A program made the translations under genes and the position numbers. Shown piece by piece: positions 1 through 4,242 of a DNA stretch of 5,058 nucleotides. The DNA is taken from NCBI GenBank assembly GCA_003537575.1, contig DPRS01000031.1:17106-22163 (forward strand), written 5' to 3'. Every line of letters begins with the position of its first letter. Positions within the stretch are counted from its first letter, which is position 1. A model generated the notes under the pieces. It did not search any database and was not told where the DNA came from. It was given only the letters and a program-made list of their open reading frames with translations. The stretch is from Oxalobacteraceae bacterium. GTDB taxonomy: Bacteria > Pseudomonadota > Gammaproteobacteria > Burkholderiales > Burkholderiaceae_D.

Positions 1-28
1 AATTGGGAATTGGGAGCTTCGAAAAATC

Positions 29-42
29 TTGACTTCGATCAA
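29..42. promoter_or_regulatory. FNR/DNR-type binding box
   Basis: The sequence TTGAC-TTCG-ATCAA matches the FNR-family consensus TTGAT-N4-ATCAA at 9 of 10 positions, and the core TTGA-N6-TCAA is a perfect inverted repeat centred at 35.5. FNR, ANR and DNR-type activators bind such sites to switch genes in response to oxygen or nitric oxide. The plus-strand regulator gene starts 204 bp further on. The only properly spaced -10-like hexamer lies on the plus strand (65-70), which suggests the box serves the regulator gene rather than an unseen upstream gene. Occupancy is inferred, not shown. Confidence 0.6.
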
Positions 43-64
43 TCATATTTCAGCGCCCGCAGAC

Positions 65-70
65 TAATCT
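65..70 (+). promoter_or_regulatory. Candidate -10 element of a class II FNR-type promoter
   Basis: TAATCT is a weak match to the sigma-70 hexamer TATAAT. It lies exactly where a -10 should be if the box at 29-42 is centred at -41.5, the usual class II activator position. Transcription would then start near position 77, giving a leader of about 170 nt before the regulator gene. An alternative hexamer, CTTAAT at 69-74, would shift the start by about 4 nt. No good -35 hexamer is needed in this architecture, and none is seen. Confidence 0.35.
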
Positions 71-79
71 TAATGCAAA

Positions 80-93
80 TTGATCTGGAATAA
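80..93. promoter_or_regulatory. Weaker FNR-type box (one perfect half-site)
   Basis: TTGAT-CTGG-AATAA has a perfect left half-site and 3 of 5 matches in the right half, 8 of 10 overall. Its centre is 51 bp from that of the stronger box at 29-42, about five helical turns, so two dimers would lie on roughly the same face of the DNA. If transcription starts near 77, this site overlaps the start of the transcript and could act negatively. It may equally be a chance match in AT-rich DNA. Confidence 0.25.
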
Positions 94-246
94 TTGTTTT
101 TGTAGCAATCATCTGGCCCAGACTTCAAGGGTGGCCTATATCCTGCTTTGGAATTGCAAGGCCCATATCAGTATTGGCGTTGTATGAGATGCCGCAGGGA
201 AATTAACATTTAAGCATGCCTGCGGGCGCACGAGAACAGCATCCAC

Positions 247-987
247 ATGGAAGATATTAAACTTTGGGAATTGGCATTTGAGAATCGTCGCGAAGTGACC
301 GATGAAATTGCGCGCATGCACAATATCAAGGGGATTCTTTCACATACCTCATTGTTCAAAATGCTCGACAACGAGCAACTGGAAGAAATTGGCGCCGACA
401 CTCAGACAATCCGTGCTCCGGCTCATACCAATGTGGTCCATCAAGGGGATGCCGGAAAGGGCGTTTTTGTCGTGGTCTATGGCCAGGTGAAAATCTATTT
501 CGTCCGCAAGGATGGTACGGAAAAAACGCTTGCGATCCTAGATCAGAATAAATGCTTCGGCTTGAGCGAAATGCTGCTGGATCGTGCCCACCTGGCATTC
601 GTTAAAACTACGACCGATTCGATGCTGCTGCATACTTCGCGCGAAAAAGTCATGGAAGTTGCCCAGTGCAATTTCGGATTTGCGCAGGAGATGATGATCT
701 GCGTCGGCCGTCAATTGTATACGCTGACGCGCGACATCGAGAGCTATTCGCTGCAGACCGCAAAGCAGCGGCTGGTCGCTTATCTGCTGCGCCAAACGCA
801 ATACCAGGCTACACAATCCGTCGTCCTTATTGCCAGTAAGGCACTGATCGCCTCGCGACTTAACCTGACGCCAGAGACCCTGTCCCGCTTGCTGCATGAA
901 TTGTCTTCCAGCGGCTTGATCTCGGTTTCGGGAAGAACCATTGAAATCCTTGATTTTGAGAAAATGGCGGCTTTGCTCTCAATATAG
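247..987 (+). CDS. Crp/Fnr-family transcriptional regulator (DNR/NnrR-like)
   Basis: The 246-residue protein has the two-part layout of the Crp/Fnr family. An N-terminal cyclic-nucleotide-binding-type beta-roll spans about residues 30-145, including the G67-D68 turn and the stretch F104-R113, where 'MLLDR' resembles the 'FLDR' of DNR proteins. A dimerisation helix (about 146-170) follows, then a C-terminal winged helix-turn-helix (about 172-235). The recognition helix PETLSRLL (209-216) has E210, S213 and R214, the trio that reads TTGAT half-sites in FNR. There is no N-terminal cysteine cluster; the only cysteines are C103, C141 and C152, so an FNR-type [4Fe-4S] sensor is unlikely. The CRP cAMP-binding GE...RS signature is also missing. 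I infer a redox- or NO-related regulator, ligand unknown. ATG 247 is the first start after the in-frame stop at 211-213. Its Shine-Dalgarno is weak, and ATG 316 (residue 24) is an alternative. GC content is visibly lower than in the ccm genes. Confidence 0.9.
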   Translation: MEDIKLWELAFENRREVTDEIARMHNIKGILSHTSLFKMLDNEQLEEIGADTQTIRAPAHTNVVHQGDAGKGVFVVVYGQVKIYFVRKDGTEKTLAILDQNKCFGLSEMLLDRAHLAFVKTTTDSMLLHTSREKVMEVAQCNFGFAQEMMICVGRQLYTLTRDIESYSLQTAKQRLVAYLLRQTQYQATQSVVLIASKALIASRLNLTPETLSRLLHELSSSGLISVSGRTIEILDFEKMAALLSI

Positions 988-1288
988 AAAAACAATTGAA
1001 TTCCTTGCCTGAAGATTTTTTACGTAGAGTAACGAACTTTTCCTGGCGTTTTCCTTCTACAGCATCCAGTGACTTTCATATGTTGCCGTTTCATTTTAGA
1101 AAAGGTAATGGCATGAAATGTGCTTATAGGAAATAAATTTGTAGGCGGCTTTTCCGCGTCACAAATTGTGCTGCTGTTCTCCTCCCTTGTAGCCGCTCTC
1201 GATCACCGATTGCTTGCACTTTGGCGAGAGGCTGTGTCAGAGTGGCTTTTTTTTGACCAAACCATAACATCGAACCTCACCCTATCCA
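988..1288. other. Intergenic gap between the regulator and ccmA
   Basis: These 301 bp are AT-rich and hold no convincing gene. An open frame starting at GTG 1120 runs on into ccmA out of frame and has no ribosome binding site. No GC-rich stem with a U-tract follows the regulator gene, so no clear intrinsic terminator is visible. The only regulatory signal I can support is the sigma-54-like motif at 1109-1124. A TTGACC hexamer at 1253-1258 has no matching -10 at 16-18 bp. Confidence 0.6.
1109..1124 (+). promoter_or_regulatory. Weak sigma-54 (-24/-12) promoter candidate upstream of ccmA
   Basis: The sequence TGGCATG-AAAT-GTGCT keeps the invariant GG (1110-1111) and GC (1122-1123) with the exact sigma-54 spacing. 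It differs from the consensus TGGCACG-N4-TTGCW at two positions. It would start transcription near 1135, leaving a leader of about 150 nt before ccmA. I saw no clear enhancer-type upstream inverted repeat. On its own the match is weak; it gains some weight from the much better motif in the same orientation before ccmC. Confidence 0.3.
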
Positions 1289-1924
1289 ATGACCTTTCAG
1301 GCACATCAGCTCAGTTGCATGCGCGGCGATCTGCAGTTATTCAGCGGTGTCAGTTTCGATCTGCAGCCGGGCGATGCCATGCGAGTCGCGGGAACCAATG
1401 GCAGCGGAAAAACCAGCCTGTTGCGCATGCTGGCCGGGCTATCCATGCCGACCGAAGGGGAAGTGCGCTGGAATGGGAAAAACATCCGCAGGCAACGCGA
1501 TGAATTCTGCAGTCGGCTGATTTATCTCGGCCATGCGAACGGCGTGAAGGATGACCTGGTGGCATGGGAAAACCTGGTGGTTGCATCGACCTTGTCGGGC
1601 CGGCAGGTCAGCCGCGATGCCGCCTATGCGGCGCTGGAACAGCTCGGCCTTGGACGGGCAGCCGACTTGCCGACGCGCGTGCTGTCGCAGGGCCAGCGCA
1701 AGCGGGTGGCGCTGGCGCGCCTGAGCCTCGACCTGTCTGCCGCGCTGTGGATTCTGGATGAGCCTTTTACGGCACTGGACCAGAGCGCCGTCGCGGCATT
1801 GTGCGGTACCGTAAACGCGCACCTTGAGCGTGGCGGCATGGTGATTTACACGACTCATCAGGAAATCGAATTGTCGGCACGCCGTGCGCTGTGCCTGAAC
1901 CTGAATCTGGTGGCGGCATGCTGA
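1289..1924 (+). CDS. ccmA: Cytochrome c maturation ABC transporter ATPase CcmA
   Basis: This is the cytoplasmic ATPase of the CcmABCD complex, which uses ATP to release heme-loaded CcmE from CcmC and CcmD. The 211-residue length fits the family. Motifs in order are Walker A GTNGSGKT (35-42), the CcmA-typical YLGH segment (79-82) around the Q-loop position, signature LSQGQRKR (132-139), Walker B LWILDEP (153-159), D-loop TALD (161-164) and switch H190. The N-terminus (HQLSCMRGD...LFSGVSF) aligns with the usual CcmA start. ATG 1289 is the first start after the in-frame stop at 1265-1267, so the call is firm although no Shine-Dalgarno precedes it. M11 at 1319 would cut into the first beta strand. 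The last 7 bp overlap ccmB. All catalytic motifs are intact. Confidence 0.96.
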   Translation: MTFQAHQLSCMRGDLQLFSGVSFDLQPGDAMRVAGTNGSGKTSLLRMLAGLSMPTEGEVRWNGKNIRRQRDEFCSRLIYLGHANGVKDDLVAWENLVVASTLSGRQVSRDAAYAALEQLGLGRAADLPTRVLSQGQRKRVALARLSLDLSAALWILDEPFTALDQSAVAALCGTVNAHLERGGMVIYTTHQEIELSARRALCLNLNLVAAC

Positions 1925-2586
1925 AAGCACTTGTTTGCATTATCCGGCGTGATTTGTTGCTGGCAATCCGGCGCCGTTCCGATGTGCTGACCACCTTGTT
2001 CTTTTTTGTGATCGTCGCCACGCTATTCCCGCTGGGTGTCGGCCCTGAGTCGGCGTTGTTGCGCACCATGGCGCCCGGCATTTTGTGGGTCGCCGCCTTG
2101 CTGGCATCGATGCTGGCATTGGGACGGCTGTTTGCGCTGGATTATGCGGATGGCACGCTGGAGCAAATGGCGCTGTCGGCCGAGCCGCTGACAGTCATTG
2201 TCATCGGCAAGGTGATCGCGCACTGGCTGGTGTCGGGCTTGCCGCTGGTGGTCCTGGCGCCGCTGCTTGCCGTGCAGTTCGATCTGCCGCCTGCATCCAT
2301 CGGCGTGCTGTTTCTCAGCTTGCTGATCGGTACACCGGTACTGAGCCTGGTGGGCGCCATCGGTGCGGCATTGACGCTTGGCGTACGTGGCGGCGGGGTG
2401 CTGGTTTCCCTGCTGGTGCTGCCGCTGTATATCCCGGTGCTGATCTTCGGCGCTGGCGCGGTCGGCGCCGAGGCGTCCGGCGTCGGCGCCGCAGCCCATC
2501 TTTTTCTGCTTGGGGGCGCGCTTGCCGGGGCAGCCGCACTTGCTCCGTGGGCAACAGCTGCCGCTTTGCGGATTTCACTCGAATAA
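1918..2586 (+). CDS. ccmB: Heme exporter-type membrane subunit CcmB
   Basis: This is the membrane partner of CcmA in the CcmABCD complex that frees holo-CcmE. The 222-residue protein matches the usual CcmB length. It opens with a basic amphipathic segment (RRDLLLAIRRRSD, 10-22) and has about six hydrophobic spans, near residues 24-42, 52-75, 93-118, 127-152, 158-181 and 192-217. The family-typical FPLGVGPE (37-44), LFALDYADGTLEQ (71-83) and LPLYIPVLIFG (168-178) segments are present. ATG 1918 starts inside the ccmA stop region, with a 7-bp overlap and a short G-rich stretch (GGTGG, 1909-1913) before it. A GTG at 1891 in the same frame would add nine residues unlike the family. Translation is probably coupled to ccmA. 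Confidence 0.95.
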   Translation: MLKALVCIIRRDLLLAIRRRSDVLTTLFFFVIVATLFPLGVGPESALLRTMAPGILWVAALLASMLALGRLFALDYADGTLEQMALSAEPLTVIVIGKVIAHWLVSGLPLVVLAPLLAVQFDLPPASIGVLFLSLLIGTPVLSLVGAIGAALTLGVRGGGVLVSLLVLPLYIPVLIFGAGAVGAEASGVGAAAHLFLLGGALAGAAALAPWATAAALRISLE

Positions 2587-2610
2587 TCCGATTTTTCCAT
2601 TCTTGCTTTG

Positions 2611-2626
2611 TGGCACAGCAATTGCA
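2611..2626 (+). promoter_or_regulatory. Strong sigma-54 (-24/-12) promoter candidate upstream of ccmC
   Basis: The sequence TGGCACA-GCAA-TTGCA matches the sigma-54 consensus TGGCACG-N4-TTGCW at every core position except the seventh (A for G). GG at 2612-2613 and GC at 2624-2625 are exactly spaced. All eleven bases of TGGCAC plus TTGCA match, which is unlikely by chance in 5 kb. The predicted start is near 2637, about 175 nt before ccmC. The motif sits in the only large gap inside the ccm cluster and points toward ccmCDEF. Sigma-54 promoters need an enhancer-binding activator; its site, which would fall in ccmB, was not identified by eye. Confidence 0.55.
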
Positions 2627-2640
2627 TTAGCTAAGGCAAT
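2621..2640. repeat. 20-bp near-perfect dyad overlapping the ccmC promoter motif
   Basis: The stretch reads ATTGC-A-TTAGCTAA-G-GCAAT, in which 9 of 10 base pairs about the centre (2630/2631) are symmetric; only the A2626/G2635 pair breaks it. It begins within the sigma-54-like -12 element and covers the predicted transcription start. With no loop it is a protein-binding dyad rather than an RNA hairpin, so it could be an operator. An 8-bp palindrome GCAATTGC (2618-2625) overlaps its left end. The protein that might bind is unknown. Confidence 0.4.
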
Positions 2641-2797
2641 CGCACGCGTTCATGGTCATGAGTTGGCAAGGTTCAAGCTTCTTCGCAGTATGCAGATACG
2701 ACCGAAATCTTGAATTGTTTGGCTCCTCTCCCGTGAAGGAAAACGCGTGTTACGCTTGGCGTCCGGGCTTCCGGCGGCTGTTGCGGCAATAAATTTC

Positions 2798-2803
2798 AAA
2801 GGA
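2798..2803 (+). promoter_or_regulatory. Ribosome binding site of ccmC
   Basis: AAAGGA lies 8 nt before ATG 2812. This spacing favours 2812 over the in-frame ATG at 2821, which would be 17 nt away. Together with the 225-bp gap it shows that ccmC is translated independently of ccmB. Confidence 0.7.
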
Positions 2804-2811
2804 TTACTAGC

Positions 2812-3597
2812 ATGGTGTCTATGACGAATAAAGCTCTTACCAGTGAGCCGCCATCAGGCGGAAGACATTGGTTCAAATATGCTTCGCCACAAATGTTTTT
2901 CCCACTTGCGGGAAAAATGATTCCCCTGTTTTCACTTGCTGGAGTCATTCTGACGATTGTCGGCTTGTACATCGGTTTCATGGTGGCGCCGACCGATCAC
3001 CAGCAAGGCGAAGCCTATCGCATCATCTTCGTCCATGTGCCGGCGGCCTGGCTGTCGATGTTCATTTATATCGTGATGGCGTTCTGGGCCGGGATTGGAC
3101 TGGCGTTCAATACCCGTCTGTCGTCAATGATGGCCAGCGCGCTGGCGCCGACCGGCGCCTTGTTTACCTTTCTTGCATTGTGGACCGGCGCGCTGTGGGG
3201 CAAGCCGACCTGGGGCGCCTGGTGGGTGTGGGACGCGCGCCTGACTTCGGAGCTGATCCTGCTGTTCCTGTACATCGGCTTCATGGCCTTGCAGGCGTCG
3301 ATCGACGATCCGCGCCGCGCCGACAAGGCGGGCGCAGTGCTGGCGCTGGTGGGCGTGGTCAATGTTCCCATTATTTATTTCTCGGTGCAGTGGTGGAATA
3401 CCCTGCATCAGGGTTCGTCAATCAACATGACCAAGGCGCCGAGCATGGCAACCACCATGCTGCTCGGAATGCTGGTCATGGCGCTTGCCTTGTGGGCGTA
3501 TGCCATCGCAGTGGCGCTGTACCGTGCCCGCTGCATCATGCTCGAGCGTGAACGCCATACCGAATGGGTGAAGAAGTACATGGAGAATCAAGCATGA
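2812..3597 (+). CDS. ccmC: Heme-handling membrane protein CcmC
   Basis: CcmC binds heme at the periplasmic face of the inner membrane and attaches it covalently to CcmE. The 261-residue protein has about six membrane spans (near 37-58, 72-98, 108-128, 145-163, 174-193 and 212-237). The WWD heme-binding domain GAWWVWDARLTSE lies at 135-147. Two histidines that fit the family's axial heme ligands flank it: H75 in FVHVPAAW and H199 in WNTLHQG. The cytoplasmic N-terminal tail of about 30 residues is longer than in the enteric protein but starts from a good ribosome binding site. The gene overlaps ccmD by 4 bp (ATGA). A perfect 8-bp inverted repeat lies in its codons 29-36. Confidence 0.96.
   Translation: MVSMTNKALTSEPPSGGRHWFKYASPQMFFPLAGKMIPLFSLAGVILTIVGLYIGFMVAPTDHQQGEAYRIIFVHVPAAWLSMFIYIVMAFWAGIGLAFNTRLSSMMASALAPTGALFTFLALWTGALWGKPTWGAWWVWDARLTSELILLFLYIGFMALQASIDDPRRADKAGAVLALVGVVNVPIIYFSVQWWNTLHQGSSINMTKAPSMATTMLLGMLVMALALWAYAIAVALYRARCIMLERERHTEWVKKYMENQA
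2896..2917. repeat. Perfect 8-bp inverted repeat inside the start of ccmC
   Basis: TTTTTCCC (2896-2903) and GGGAAAAA (2910-2917) are exact reverse complements around a 6-nt loop (ACTTGC). They lie in the codons for the segment FFPLAGK. The transcript could form a hairpin about 85 nt into the coding region. No U-tract follows, so it does not look like an intrinsic terminator. It may be a by-product of the coding sequence or a structure that slows early translation. Confidence 0.4.
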
Positions 3598-3782
3598 ACT
3601 GGGAAAGCTGGAGCGACTTTTTTGCGATGGGAGGCTATGCCCTGTATGTATGGGGGTCGTTCATCGTGGTGTTCGGACTGTTATTTGTGGAAGTGATCGC
3701 GCTGCGGGCGCGACGCAAGTCGATACTGCAGCAGCATCGCCGCTGGGTACGCAACGCAGGAAGGGAAGGCAATGAAAACTAG
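3594..3782 (+). CDS. ccmD: Small membrane protein CcmD
   Basis: CcmD is a small, poorly conserved membrane protein that stabilises the CcmC-CcmE heme intermediate and assists holo-CcmE release with CcmA and CcmB. The 62-residue protein has the typical plan: a short N-terminus with an aromatic glycine motif (FFAMGGYALYVWGSF, 9-23), one membrane span (about 18-36), and a basic cytoplasmic tail (RARRKSILQQHRRWVR, 38-53). Start ATG 3594 overlaps the ccmC stop as ATGA and is preceded by GGAGA (3582-3586) at 7 nt. A longer frame from GTG 3564 would duplicate ccmC sequence and is not needed. Its end overlaps ccmE by 11 bp. Confidence 0.9.
   Translation: MNWESWSDFFAMGGYALYVWGSFIVVFGLLFVEVIALRARRKSILQQHRRWVRNAGREGNEN
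3758..3764 (+). promoter_or_regulatory. Ribosome binding site of ccmE
   Basis: AGGAAGG lies 7 nt before ATG 3772, inside the last codons of ccmD. A second purine run, GGGAAGG, ends 2 nt before the start and is probably too close. The strong site is consistent with a need for plenty of the heme chaperone relative to its membrane partners. Confidence 0.6.
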
Positions 3783-4242
3783 GCATAAACGCATGATATT
3801 GATCGCCGCCGGATTGGCCACGCTTGGCCTGGCGGCATGGCTGGTGCTGTCGGCATTCCAGAAAAACATGGTGTTCTTTTTCACGCCGACGCAAGTCTTT
3901 TCCGGCGAAGCGCCCAAGGGGCGCAGTTTTCGCATCGGCGGCATGGTTGAGGCCGGCAGCATCAAGCGCCAGGCCGACGGTGTCACCGTCAGCTTTGTCG
4001 TGACCGACATGGCGCAGAAGATTCCGGTGACCTACAAGGGCATCCTTCCCGACCTGTTCAAGGAAGAGAAGGGCGTCGTTGCGCAGGGCAAGCTGGGCGA
4101 GGATGGTAAATTCGTGGCCGAGGAAGTGCTGGCCAAGCACGATGAAAACTACATGCCTCCCGAAGCTGCGTACGCGCTCGAGAAGGGCAATGAAGCCAAT
4201 CAACAATCGGCCGCTGAGCTGGCAAAGAAAGTGAAGCAATGA
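3772..4242 (+). CDS. ccmE: Periplasmic heme chaperone CcmE
   Basis: CcmE binds heme covalently through a histidine and carries it from CcmC to the CcmF/CcmH ligase. The 156-residue protein starts with a basic MKTRHKR and one signal-anchor helix (about 8-29), followed by the periplasmic OB-fold domain (about 38-130), with the conserved FFFTPTQV (35-42) and FRIGGMVEAGS (53-63) segments. The heme-attachment motif LAKHDENYMPPE is at 120-131. H123 is the covalent heme site and Y127 the axial ligand, so this is the common histidine type and not the cysteine variant. The C-terminal tail (about 132-156) is charged and probably flexible. Start 3772 overlaps ccmD; the stop overlaps ccmF as ATGA. Confidence 0.96.
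   Translation: MKTRHKRMILIAAGLATLGLAAWLVLSAFQKNMVFFFTPTQVFSGEAPKGRSFRIGGMVEAGSIKRQADGVTVSFVVTDMAQKIPVTYKGILPDLFKEEKGVVAQGKLGEDGKFVAEEVLAKHDENYMPPEAAYALEKGNEANQQSAAELAKKVKQ

Noticed and set aside
1..15. Tandem heptamer (AATTGGG twice) at the window edge
   Set aside because: Only two copies are visible and the context is cut off; it is insufficient to call a repeat.
104..119. Minus-strand sigma-54-like motif upstream of the regulator
   Set aside because: The -12 half (TTGCT) fits, but the -24 half has three mismatches; no divergent gene is visible in the window.
216..260. Short upstream frame (14 codons) overlapping the regulator start
   Set aside because: It has no well-spaced ribosome binding site and its peptide has no distinctive feature; it is likely chance.
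1253..1258. TTGACC as a sigma-70 -35 element for ccmA
   Set aside because: No -10-like hexamer lies 16-18 bp downstream; the nearest TATCCA abuts the start codon.
1120..1503. Open frame from GTG 1120 running through the gap into ccmA
   Set aside because: It has no ribosome binding site, no recognisable family, and more than half of it is an out-of-frame reading of ccmA.
2023..2499. Minus-strand open frame opposite ccmB
   Set aside because: It is low-complexity and Gln/Arg-rich, as expected for the complement of a GC-rich membrane-protein gene.
2664..2679. Second sigma-54-like motif (TGGCAAG-GTTC-AAGCT) in the ccmB-ccmC gap
   Set aside because: GG and GC are correctly spaced, but three core positions mismatch, including both Ts of the -12 element; the motif at 2611-2626 is far better.
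2733..2792. Possible leader peptide (19 codons from GTG) before ccmC
   Set aside because: There is no ribosome binding site, no run of regulatory codons and no attenuator hairpin, so I cannot support it.
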